A stretch of DNA of 64,000 nucleotides, from positions 27,579,720 through 27,643,719 of the forward strand of contig JALIRH010000002.1 in the NCBI GenBank assembly GCA_023055505.1, written 5' to 3'. Position 1 is the first letter of the stretch. Every line of letters begins with the position of its first letter. The position numbers and the translations under genes were made by a program. This document shows positions 52,860-64,000 of the stretch, piece by piece. The notes beneath the pieces are model-generated. The model did not search any database, was not told where the DNA came from, and saw only the letters and a list, made by a program, of their open reading frames with translations. Source of the DNA: Callipepla californica brunnescens (Eukaryota; Chordata; Aves; Galliformes; Odontophoridae).

Positions 52860-53220
52860 CGGCCTTGATGTATACATTTATTATCACAAGAATACCCAAA
52901 GTGAATGCCCTTATTAAGCAATGAATTTCACCTCACTGGCCTTCTACCATTGCTGCCACAGGCAGAGAGAGCTAGGAACAACATGTCAAAAGCTAACTCT
53001 GAGGAAATGCCTATCTTCAAGTGAAACCGATTTTGTAATGAACCTTTCAGTTCACTCCTGAGGTAATAAATCCTGACTGGTGCATTAATTACTTGATAAC
53101 ATCCCATCAAAATGCAAATGCAGCACTTGACCCATAGGAATGGCTCACTAGCTGTTAACTCTTCAGGGTATACATAAATTGTCTGTTTTCTTTTATCAAA
53201 CAGGGCATTTATTTCCATCT
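52860..53220. promoter_or_regulatory. Repeat-free stretch with octamer and TAATTA motifs, possible enhancer
   Basis: This stretch has no mobile or simple-repeat character and balanced composition. An ATGCAAAT octamer (POU-type) lies at 53112-53119 and ATTAATTA at 53084-53091, about 20 bp apart. Several Ser/Leu-rich frames overlap it but none looks coding. The call rests on motif content alone. Confidence 0.2.
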
Positions 53221-53364
53221 TGCTAGGGTGAATGTCACTCCTGCCACCCTCGGCCCCTCAGTGGCCTGACACCATCATTTGCAGAGGACTGTCACTATGT
53301 GCCGACATCCTAATTGTGCTACTTCTTTGCTTTGTACCTTTGAGGCAGAATTTCCAGCTTCTCT

Positions 53365-53402
53365 CCCCCACTTCCCCCCCCTCCCCCCTTCCCCCCCCCC
53401 CC
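53365..53402 (-). other. G-quadruplex-forming tract on the ZFHX4 sense strand
   Basis: On the plus strand this is C5, ACTT, C8, T, C6, TT, C12. The minus strand, which is the pre-mRNA sense, therefore has four G-runs of 12, 6, 8 and 5 with loops of 2, 1 and 4 nt. This satisfies the standard four-run G4 pattern strongly. The plus strand could form an i-motif. Confidence 0.8.
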
Positions 53403-53593
53403 TTTTCCTTTTCTGGTGGAATCTTGCATGTCAAGGACAAAGCTGTAATAGCGTTACAAAGAATGACCCCCACCTCTAAAGTACACTAATCTTTCTTTTC
53501 AATGGTAATACATTAAAGAAGGAATTTAGTTCCTTGAAGTGATTAAATGAAAGCTGAACATATCTGTGAATCACTACTCAACATATGCAAGCG

Positions 53594-53616
53594 TGCATGC
53601 TTATAGCAAGCATGCA
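53594..53616. repeat. Perfect 9-bp inverted repeat
   Basis: TGCATGCTT and AAGCATGCA are separated by 5 nt (ATAGC), which gives a small hairpin. The neighbouring GCATGC repeats make it a locally alternating purine-pyrimidine stretch. No function is implied. Confidence 0.85.
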
Positions 53617-56600
53617 TCGAAAGGTATATTTAAATGTTTTAAATACACTTCTAAAACCTCTTGAATGAGCATTCAGTTTCTACAGACTACAAGCAAATAA
53701 TGTGACAAAATGCAAAACAAAGTGCATTTCATAACACAAATTTAGCAATGGTGAAATATGATGCATCACATTCTTTCAGCTTTCTGAGAAAATATGCTGT
53801 TTTAATTACAAAAACTACTTCCACGGCAAATGTTGTTGAGGATCTACATTTTATATTTCCCAGTTCAAAATGCTAATCTACATCCGTGGGTCTGATGCTC
53901 CACCTGGGTCAACCTGCTTTACGGTTTTACTATTTGTCTTGAAGGCTTGGTGAAAATCCTTAATTCAGGTTACTAGGCAACCCTGCAGGTGAGAAAATAT
54001 AATGTTTGGCCTACTCCATTTTCGAATACACACAGTGGCCTAATGCCTTCAAAATAGACTGTGCAAAGCACGCACTGATAATTCTCTGCTACATTTTCTA
54101 AAGGCGAGGTCAGAAGAAAATTAATTGATGCTGAAAATAATGACAGGAGGAGAAGAACCACTGAGACTTGGTGTGACTGGCATGTGATGATGTTAGCAAG
54201 AATCCCAGCATGTGACTGGACAGTGTGATGAAAAATATACTTTATGTGAAGGAAAAACAAGTTACAAAACTTAATTAGTTTTTGACACTTCTTCATAAGT
54301 TATTATCTTTTCATTTGGAACATTGCCTTGGGACATCAATACACAAGAAGAAATGAAACATTCTTACTGTAAATCTGAAGGAAAAAAGATGATTTTCTAT
54401 TGCACTTCTCCCTTTACATGCCTTTTTGAATAAATAAAATATCCACTGCAGCCTAAGGTGTACAAGCCCCTGAAGATGTTTCTGCTGAGAGCACAGAATA
54501 GACTTGTTCAATATAATAATCCTGTTACAACTGATTATGCAGTTTCACTTTTAAAAATAAAGGGGAGGAGGTTTGGAAACCAAAATGGTCACACACAAAA
54601 AAAAAGCTATAGATGAGAAGCAGCTAAATTATAGCACCTACAGCTATAATGCTTCCTGTACAGCAAATGTATTTTTAATTTTTTCCACTAAGGCTTATAC
54701 CTAGAAGTAATTCACACTGATTACTAAATAACCCTTGTGAGTTGCTTTGTCTTTTGAATTTTAAAAAATACACTTGCCGTAAGCAATGAATTTCATAAAC
54801 CACCAGCTCTCATGCTTGATGAATCATTCTTATTTTATGCAGTGCTGTGTGATAGAGAACTGAGATAAAATATTCTATCCACAAGCTATTCAGTACAATT
54901 TATCATCAGCGGCTCACTAGTCCAGTGATAATACCTGGCTTGCAGATTGTAATGATCAGATTCTGTTTTTATTTCAAACAGGAGCGATCCGAATACCAGA
55001 GTTTTTAATTTACATACATTAGTGAGGTTCAAATGTGGCAATAGCTACAAGCAAATTCACTCACAAACTGAATGCTCGCCTTGCATAATGGGTTCCCTTT
55101 AGCTATTACTCACCAGTGAAGTGCCCAGATAAAAATGAAAACAAAGAGGAAATAAGGAAAATCATGATACAAACACCATACTGGGGAGTAGGATAATTAC
55201 AGAACCACAATGAAGGTCACGTTTATATCTGTTTTAGTAATGATTTCTTATATTTTTCCTTTGTATTGAAAGCATGGGTGCCATCTCTTCTCTACATTAC
55301 TGTATTCTTTGCATTCTGTAGTTTTTTTTTAAGTTCCAGCACACTGTCATTAATAGAAGGCTTTTCTTGCTGTAAATTGAAATAAATAAAATTCTGAAAC
55401 AACTGATAAATAACTAAACAACTTCAAAATCTCTGTAAATTACAGTAGCTTGAGCATTTAGTAAAATTTAGTGGGCTTATAATAAAATACCTCTTATAGC
55501 TATATCACTTTTATACTGACCACAGTATTGAGCTTCAATTCCCAGCAGCATCATTACTAGACATTTTCTGCCACCTTTCTAAATCTGAAAAGCTTCCTAC
55601 ATTTAGTGAAGATTAGGTAATGCTACAAGCAATCAATAACAGCTATCAATTCCATACCTTGTTTGAAAGAACAAGTTGATTAAAAGTAAGTAAAAATGAT
55701 GGCTGAATATGCTTTAAAACTATCTGATTCTTCTAACTACACCATCAGGATAAAAAAAACAAACAAGCGAAAAAACCCACAACATTCTTATTCACAGGCC
55801 AGAGAAGTAGGTCTTAGTAACAGTAAAGCTATGACTCCAGCCAACAAAAGAATATTATACCCCCTTTGACATGTTCTCCTTATTGTATCATATGACAAGA
55901 AAAAAAAATGAAGGCACAGAAACATAAATGAAAAATATCATGTCATCCTCAACTTTTCTGGGCTTTTCTTGATTTCTGTCAAAGCCTTAATGCTCTCTAC
56001 AAGTAGTCCTTGTATCTGATTTTAGTTCCTTTCTGGACTTGTTTTACCCTCAGAAAAAACAGTTTAGAAAATTTTTTTACTTAAAGTCAGAAAATTTCTA
56101 TTATTTACCATCAACATAAAAATATTGCAAAAGCAGCCATCAAACAAAATCAGTCACGCACACACAAAGACTTCATTTATTTATGATCATACATGCTTCT
56201 GCCTATGTGCAGTCCTTAGTATATATGCACAAATAACCGTCTCATAAACCCAAATACATTCACACAAATGTAATCTCAATTATTTAGAGCCTTTTTCCAT
56301 AACATATACGAGTGACCTTCCTGTCCCCTGAATATGAATGCTGTGTTTGGGCAAGTCAATCAGCTTAGGCATAATTCTAGCCTTCCACATAAAGCACAAA
56401 AATGTGGAAGTGTCAGTGAAATAAAGTTCATACAAATAAGTTAACTACATTCCCTGTTTTCTAACTCTATATCTAAAGCCCTGGCAGCTTCATATCCCTC
56501 TGCTGGAGCAACTCATTTACCTCTCTACCAGTGGGGTGAGGCAGCAAAGTGCCAATAATCTGAAAATGTGTTTAATCTTGATTAAATAAATGACAGAGGG

Positions 56601-58549
56601 GAAAATGAGATCCCCTTCTTTATCACTCGTCCATGACTGCTGAACACGACTGCCTGCAATACCCCCAGGATAGTCTCTGCCGCAGGTGGGAGGGACTCCT
56701 GTACCCAAGGATGCCTTTACTTTGCATTGAGGTTCCTCTCCATACGCTGTCCTTCAGTGCTTCAATGCAATGGGTAAATGATAAATCGCAATGCACAGTT
56801 TAATGCAAGTTCCATAATAAAGTTGCCAGTCCTTGGGAAGGAGAAGCCTCTAGGCCTTAAAATTTTAGTCTAATTTATGAATAGAATTGCAGATCAAATA
56901 CTGTTCTTCAGCAAAGAGAGGACAAAAAACATCAACTGCTAAAATAGCTGTCAGCAGGTTCCATTCTTGACTTTGGACAACAAAATTCCTTAACCATAGA
57001 AACCCACAGAAATTCAGAAGATTGTTCCTTTATATAGACCTCTTCTGTGCTGTATCTTTCTATGAAAATAATATTTTTCAATCTGGAATTTATTTATGCT
57101 CAGAAAGGTAAAGTTCACCTCTCTGCTGCTTAGAAAAAAAAATCAATGTATGGGTGTAATCTAAAAGAGAATAAGGAAATTGGAATATATGATATGTAGT
57201 CAAAGGACTACACTGAAAGCTTTATTGGCTGTTATTTCAGCTCATAGACTAATGAAATAATGCTTGATCACACAGTTATAGACTGAAGGGTCTGGTCCCA
57301 ACTCTCTTATCCCATATTATAGCGCTAGCTTTGCAATGTTGTTGAATATAAATGTATGTTATTGCTTTACATATTATATGAGTGCAGGAAATGCTATGCA
57401 GCATTTTGCAACTTTGATAATGCAGTAATTATCTTTCTGTGATCGGTTCAGAAGAGGTTTCCTTAGAGATATGATGACTTCATGGCATTTCTGAGACACC
57501 AATCTGGCTGCAAGTCACTGTGGTAAAATTAATCCTAACTAGAATTGGAATTACAAAGACCAAGTTGTGTGGAAAAACATGTCCGAATTATAAATCTTTT
57601 TTTTTTTTTTTTTTTGAGGAAGGTGGAAGGCAGGAAGAATTACTTCTTGTCTACAAAAGAAACACAGAAATCAGGCCCCAAGATAGTAGACTAATTGATT
57701 ACAGTTAAACAGTTTGTGAAAGTACTAAGTATACATTCTATCTGTACCTTGACTAACTCATCATCAACAAAGTCTTAGCTTGCTGCAATTTTTAGATTGT
57801 CTTGCCAGCCCTCTGAAACACATTGACAGTGAAAATAATTTCTGCTGCAGTAGCATAAAATGTGCCTTTGTACTGCAGCATGTGATGCTGTCTGATAATA
57901 AAGGTACGTAGTGTGAGATCATGCAATTTCTATAGCGGTTTCAGTTGCTCTATTTAAAAAAAAAAAAAATCTCTATTAAGAAGTGGTTATATTTTGGCAT
58001 GGAATTTTCTCAGTGAAACATTACCAAACAGAAAGCAAAATTAAGAAGATTCTATAGAATTGTATAATACTGACTTCTGATGCAATACATTCAATTTATA
58101 GAGAAATAGACCAAAAATGCTGTGCCAAAAGCATTGTAAACTGTTTTTCATGAGAGAGTGAATTTCTGCTAGGAGACTGGGGGATGGGATGAAGACAGGT
58201 CTTCATTCTGAAAGAAGGACAGAACAAGGAACTCATTTGATTGTGGACTCAAGTTCGCTCTCCATGAAATTAGTGATAACATTCCACTAAATTCAATAGC
58301 ACCAGAACTGATCTTATAAGAAGAGCCATATTTAAAATAATCAGACACTTCTAGCCAGGACAAGAAACACTCTTGTGCTATACTTTGTTATTACCCTCTT
58401 TATTTTTCTCACTGACTCATTCTCTCTCTGTCATTTTCTAAGCGACAAACCAACAGTGAGATCCTAAACAACCCTTGCAAGACTGCAGGATATAATAGTT
58501 AACTTCCTTGATTATCCTACATTTAGGGGAGGAAGGAATCTGACAAATA

Positions 58550-58900
58550 ATTCCCACTGCCATTGTGCGGCCATTACAGTGTCCTACAAGCCTGGACAAG
58601 TTATTAGGTCAGACGCTAACTTCCTAAGTAGAAAAATGATGTGGTCGCCTTTGTCCTCTCTGCAGTAATGGCTGGAGTCAGTACTAATTAAGGCCCTGCG
58701 GCAGTGTGGTACAAGAGAGGTCAGAGACTTCTTTCTGACACCTAAACAGTGCTCAGCTCAAAGGAACTGCCCCTAATCTGAAATGATGTGATGTAGAGCT
58801 GGCCTTTCAGCTTCACTGTATATTTAAAGGAAAATGACAGTTAATGACAGGGGTGTCAAAAACGAGCAGATGGAGAGGCTAAGGAAAACATTGCTCTATG
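58550..58900. promoter_or_regulatory. Repeat-free stretch with paired TGACAG motifs, possible enhancer
   Basis: Balanced composition and no repeat family. TGACAG occurs twice, 10 bp apart (58835-58840 and 58845-58850), with an inverted TGTCA at 58854-58858. A TACTAATTAAGG lies near 58682-58693. TGACAG is the MEIS/TGIF-type core. The cluster is suggestive only, and no conservation data were available. Confidence 0.2.
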
Positions 58901-59540
58901 GTAAAATTTACTTACAGTCTGTCACCGTGCTCAGAAATTGAGGTTATTGCACAAGTGGAGAAGGTTTGGATACCTTTCTATCACTTTGCTGAGGTAGAAA
59001 AAAAAATGCCATATGCACACAACTCAAAGAAAGTCCGTTGACAAACTAAGCTATTCTTCTGTCATTATGCAAAAAACAGTAGATACATACCCGCACACAA
59101 CCTACACTGCCTTCAGTTCTGTTATCAAAATAAAATATGAAAATAATAAGAAGAACATTTAATCTCATTCAGTGGATTACTACTTTCCATTTTATCTTGT
59201 TGGGAGTAACCATTGCAGTAATTAATCTTCTAGTCATTTTCTTTCTCCCCTTCAGGCATGGAACTTGGGAAACAAAAGCAATATTCAAAACAGAAACCAA
59301 GATTTATTGTCAGTTAGTCATAATAGACACCTGCACAGATTACTAATTACAACAAAACCATAAGGTCTGCTGGCACAAATCCTTTCCCATTCTCTCTTTT
59401 TATCCACCCCTAGTGACACACCTGCAAGCCTTTAATTGATGTTGTATTTATCTCAGGAGTCCTTGTTAGCATTGTATTATAGCATCGCCATTCACAATGC
59501 AATAGTTAATGTTCAGTCAGCATTTCCACTGGTGTGTCTT

Positions 59541-59576
59541 CTCTTCCTTCCTTTCTTCCTTCCTTTCTTCCTTTTG
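59541..59576. repeat. (TTCC/TTTC)n pyrimidine repeat
   Basis: An imperfect tetranucleotide stretch of CTTCCTTC and CTTTCTTC units, followed by C/T-rich sequence to about 59605. Confidence 0.88.
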
Positions 59577-61462
59577 CTTCTCCCCCTCCAACACCCTTCT
59601 CCCGAGATTTTTAAGAAAATTTGCTCCAGGCTAAAAGCTAAGAAGTCTAAATTGAGTCTCATATGATTATTTTAATCAAACTCGAAAAGGATTTGGTTTT
59701 GAGTGTTTTTCAGTTATAGATCAAAAAAGCAAAAACAAACAACAAACAAAATGTTTCCCAAAGATTTTCAGACTTACTTAGTTGAACTATTGTTTTGATG
59801 TACATTAGAATAAGAAAACTTTAGCTAGTAATTGGCCCACTACAGGGAATTGTAACATCTGGTATTTCCCTCGAAAGTCAAAAGTGATGAGATCCATAAT
59901 CATTAAAAAAGTAGTGTTCAGACAAGTACTGTAAGAACTTCTATAAAACATACTGGTATGCATTCATAATATGAATATGAAGAAACTGTTATCATATGGA
60001 GCACAGATAATGTAACTTCTGCCCCCAAATGTCATATATTATTTATTTTTGCTTTACGAATGTAAGCAGCTTCTATCCATACATTCCAGGGTGCTCTGAA
60101 TTATTTGTATACAGCTGCTCACTGTTGGTAGCTTTTATAAATTAATTTTAATAATTAATATATTCCATGATATTGTAGCACTTCCATTATGTATATAGAA
60201 GCTGACATGTATCTATGAAAGTCTATCTCTATATGCACAAAGCCAGAAGGATGAAGTTTGCCTTTGACAGAAGGATGAAAAAATAAAAAAAAAGAGAAAA
60301 ATGAAGGAAAATCAGTTTGCCTCAATCTTGTGTCGTGTGGTGAGACAGATTTAAAGAAGCTTTGTTTTCTGTATGAGTTCACACTGCACAGGTAGGCCTT
60401 AGGATACCATTTTAAATTTCTCATTTAAGCAGGACTGGAACAGCCTCCTTAGCAGAAAGATTTCTGTTCATATCAGGACCTTTCTACTCCATACCCATTA
60501 AAACATGACTCCCTACTCAAAAGGTTGCTTTTACTTAAAGTCCTCTTCTATTGCCAGAATAGTTTGCCCTGTGGGAAGAACTAGTATCAAGGCCACAGGG
60601 CCATACCTGGGCTAGGTAGCTACCACTTGGCCTAGGCTTAATAGGTGTCACAGACAGATCATTCAATCAGCTGGACCTCATGTTTGCTTATTTTGGACCA
60701 CAATGGAAAATATTAGCTGAAAGATCTGTAAGGTGAGGCTAGTGTGAAAGCAAACTAAACTCTACTTCTGCCTGCTTTGAAAAGTTGTAGCTGATTCCTC
60801 TTTCCCGATGAGAGAGGTAACACCACCAGTGCTGTGCAGAAGAGTTTGACCAAGAAAATGTGAACTCTTGACTTCAAGGTATTTTTGGATGGATTTTTTG
60901 CCCCTTCAGTTTGCAGGGACTGTTGTGACCCTTGTATCTTACATCCCAGATCCCTCTGACGGAAGCAAGTTAGACCCTGCAGTTCTTTTTGCAATCTGAG
61001 CCTGAACATCTCCTACAAATAGCTGTTCTACTTCAAAACATATTGCATAGAAACAAAATATTAGATAAATTTATTTTTAAACAACCAGCACCCAACAGAA
61101 ATCCAGCTTAAATACACTTATACTATTTCACAATTACCTAGACATGTCTATTTTCCTCTGACATTCTCACTCCCAGCAGGTTTTGGAGCCCAAGTCACAC
61201 TCTCTCTTTTCCTACCATCCCTCCTGAGAGATTCTCCATTATTAAACTCTGTAGGTATTCTTTGTTCTCCTGTACTCACAGCTTAAGCCTGGTCTGCTGA
61301 AAACTAGATGTCTGGAAAACTTGCCAGAAGCTGGGATGCTATGCCAGGGAAGCATGACTGTATGCTTGACCTCTTCCTCTGTTCATTCCCATAGCATATG
61401 CTACTGGCTGCTGTCAGGTTCCTATTACAAAACCAGCTACTAGTGCCAGCACTGTCCCATAA

Positions 61463-61520
61463 CCAGAAGTATTAGTTGGTAAGGAACAGTCCCAGAAGTA
61501 TTAGTTGGTAAGGAACAGTC
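61463..61520. repeat. Perfect 29-bp tandem duplication
   Basis: The 29-bp unit starting CCAGAAGTATTAG and ending GGAACAGTC occurs at 61463-61491 and again, identical, at 61492-61520. A poly-T run follows at about 61527-61542. The lack of mismatches implies a recent event. Confidence 0.95.
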
Positions 61521-64000
61521 TCAGCCTTTTTTTTTTTTTTTCCATTCTGCCTGTGTTTAGTCAGATCTGTTGACTGAATATTGACACATCCAAACATTAA
61601 ACCTCATCCCACTTAACCAGATGAACACACAGTTTCCATGAATAATAATGATCTTGAAAGCACCTCAGAATCCACTAAATGGCTGAATTCCATATCTAAT
61701 TAGATAATATGAGATGGAATTTAATTTGCATGAATTGGAATTTAAATTTGGGATAAGTAAATTTCCTCAATCTCTAGAAGATGCAAACAAGTTCTCTGAA
61801 CTAGCTTAGCCACCTCTGTGATGTTATCCACTGCTGAAGAAGACATGACCCAAAATACATAGAATTCTTCATAGAAGTGGTCTTTATTTATATCTCCTAA
61901 AACTAAGTTTTGCCTTTTTTGCAAACAGTGAAGTAAAATTTGGGGAAACAGCTGGCAATTGATTGCTTCTAGGAGACCTTCTAATTCATTTCTAGAAGCG
62001 AGGTGCTTTTAGAGATGCATTATCTTCTTATGGATTACACTCACTACTTCACCAAAGGCCAGAGAAAAACCTATGCACCAGTTAAGAGCCATTTAAACTA
62101 CATTTGAAGGGCTTAAGTGAGACTTAAACTATGCCTAGGTCTTGTGCTAGCCTTCTGCAGAATGGATGAATCTTACCCTTATGTGAACTAATCAGTTTTG
62201 ATGTTCTCTCTTCCATTTAAGATCAGTGAATTATTAATCTTCATGTGTACAGTAACTTCTTGCAGCATATTTTATATGCAAATTCATATTAACATCACAG
62301 CAACATCTATAATACAGGCTGAAATAAATTATGAGGTACAGTGTAAGAGATCTTAGCCATTATTATCTATCAAGTCAAAAATCCAATGAAATTAAAAAAT
62401 ATATATTATGCCCTTGAAGTATATATTTACATAATAGACTGTAATGACTCAGAAAAAAATCTCTTACAGCATGTAAATAATGCATGTTTTTAGATTTGTC
62501 TAAATACATATGCACATGTATTTACATATTAACATGACAGGCTGAAAACACTAAGTGAACTAGTTTGTATGGTCTCATACACCATGTGAGTGTTGTTAAG
62601 CACTTAGACAAGAAAAAAAATCAATCACACATATCCTTATATGCAAAGATCTGATTTCCTACTCTTTCTAAAAAAAATAATGCACATACAGAGTGTCACA
62701 TCAACATTCTTAGATTTTCCAACAACTTAATAGTAGATATCTTTAATTCAGTACCTACACTGTACCTACATGTTGGCCTACTACCAGCAACACTGCTAAT
62801 CTACAAGAGGGAATGAAAATAATTCACATTTACCCGTTGATATACATTTTAATCTATGATTAAAAAGCATAGAATTTTGATTTCATTTATAAAAGGCCAT
62901 TTGGTGGCCTTTTAGTGATTATATTTGAATCAGTATTCTGAAAATGTTCTTTTTGCAAAATCCAGAGGTTTGTAATACAGAGTCCATCTAGTGCCTAGCA
63001 TGCTGCTTTGATATCTCTTGTGTTTCATCAGAATTTACATTACTAGTTTAGTGTGGCCCCAGAAACACAGAAACATGCAGAATTTACTTGAATGAGTAAT
63101 GACACAGCAGTCACTATGAAGTCTTTAGTGAGCAGAAAGCATTTGCATATTAAAGTTTTTAACACTATCCCTTTTTCCTTTTAGCAGTTTTGAAAAATAT
63201 TCAGACACTATGTTGTGTAGCAGGTAGCTAGATAGATCAGTAGACACCAAGTCTGACAGAAGAACCTACTGTGGCTCAATGTGTGGTTTTACACAAGATT
63301 CTCTCAGAGGTACAAATAAGTACTTCCTATCGACTGTGATCAAGGGCTGGTGCATCACTGCAGTCTGATAGGAACTTTGTAGCAGCCTGTGAAGATAAAA
63401 TATCCACTCCTCATGCTATTAGTCTGCTGAAACTCTTTGTAGTCAAAATAAAAATAATAGCGGGAGTCAAGTATGCTAATGTCCATAATCACTGTAAATT
63501 ATAACTGTCAGTGGTCACAAACCTACTTCATGAAAACATAAGGTAACAATTTAGCCTTACTACTCTCAGAGAAGAACTACTCATAGGAAACTTAAGTAGT
63601 ATGAGAATTATAACATATATTCTAAAAATATAATGTTTTGGACTTCTTTTTGCTTTCCTTTTTTCTTTTCTTATTTTGGCGAAATGGAATATTTCCATAT
63701 AAAGCACTGTGTGAAGAATTCCGAACTCAGTTTCCGATGTTGAAATTGTACCAGTCTGAATTTAGAGTTAGTAAAGATGTGCATAGTGATTTTAATTCTG
63801 AATGGAACAATGGAAGGTGCCAGGAAAGCAATAACTTTAGTCTACAAATAATAGCATCCAACCGAAAGGAAGAAAATGTACCCTCCCTCTCTAAATCTAT
63901 AGTAAAAATAATGAAATTGCAGGCAGTTGCTTATCTTTATGATCTGGCCAGTGTGCCTCATTTTCATTTTCTCTCACACAAAGACAGATTGAATGCATAA

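Larger units (their letters stand above)
22154..64000 (-). other. ZFHX4: ZFHX4 large intron (5' end outside window)
   Basis: At least 41.8 kb lie upstream of the 117-nt exon with no exon I can support. The zinc-finger-rich exon expected next upstream, containing the CAVCDYTTK-type fingers, does not appear in any frame. The DNA is AT-rich. It holds two CR1 ends, one ancient palindromic repeat, simple repeats, a CpG-dense patch and a few possible regulatory stretches, listed separately. Long blocks (24.7-30.3, 32-34, 34.4-45.3, 47.2-52.8, 53.7-58.5 and 61.5-64 kb) contain nothing I can name. Open frames here are short, and the longest is 120 codons at the window edge. A long intron is usual for developmental regulators such as this one. 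Confidence 0.8.

Noticed and set aside
53232..53489. Proline-rich frames on both strands
   Set aside because: They are produced by the C-rich tract at 53365-53402, with no conserved domain.
22154..64000. Hidden zinc-finger exon in the large intron
   Set aside because: No minus-strand frame shows the CxxC...HxxxH spacing with ZFHX4-like text, so I call no exon here.
1..64000. Bacterial-style features (operons, CRISPR arrays, riboswitches, attachment sites) and tRNA or rRNA genes
   Set aside because: The sequence is vertebrate. I saw no regularly spaced repeats, tRNA cloverleaf boxes or rRNA segments.

Overview
The window is vertebrate nuclear DNA and is almost certainly avian, probably chicken or another galliform. 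It is AT-rich, carries several truncated CR1 LINEs and two copies of the Galluhop (Mariner1_GG-type) transposon, and has GT-AG introns. Only one protein-coding gene is supported. It is the middle of ZFHX4 (zinc finger homeobox 4), read on the minus strand, so transcription runs from high to low coordinates. I identified it by comparing translated exons with remembered vertebrate ZFHX4; no search was run. Layout in transcription order: a very large intron (64000 down to 22154, with its start outside the window); a 117-nt exon (22037-22153); a 6.6-kb intron; a 131-nt exon (15331-15461); a 146-bp intron; a 201-nt exon encoding two zinc fingers (14984-15184); a 2.6-kb intron carrying a CR1; a 118-nt exon (12274-12391); a 0.6-kb intron; a 5,400-nt exon (6253-11652) with nine zinc fingers and all four homeodomains; and the start of the next intron, which runs off the low-coordinate edge. 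All five exons join in phase (1-1, 1-0, 0-0, 0-1, 1-1). Together they give 5,967 nt, or 1,989 codons, of a protein usually about 3,600 residues long. The N-terminal exons and the last coding exon lie outside the window, and I found neither start nor stop codon. Repeats: the downstream intron holds a near full-length but decayed Galluhop. A 410-bp LTR-like insertion interrupts it and is flanked by a 5-bp target-site duplication. Other elements are a second, internally deleted Galluhop in the opposite orientation, four CR1 3' ends, an ancient palindromic repeat near 45.4 kb, a 29-bp perfect tandem duplication, and simple repeats. The 42-kb intron contains no gene I can support. A few AT-rich or CpG-rich stretches in it could be regulatory, but that is conjecture without comparative data. 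I saw no sign of a novel system, operon, CRISPR array, tRNA or rRNA. The most useful follow-ups are a CpG-dense stretch 1.6-2.5 kb upstream of the 117-nt exon, a strong G-quadruplex candidate on the transcript strand, two in-frame skippable small exons, and the nested transposon.
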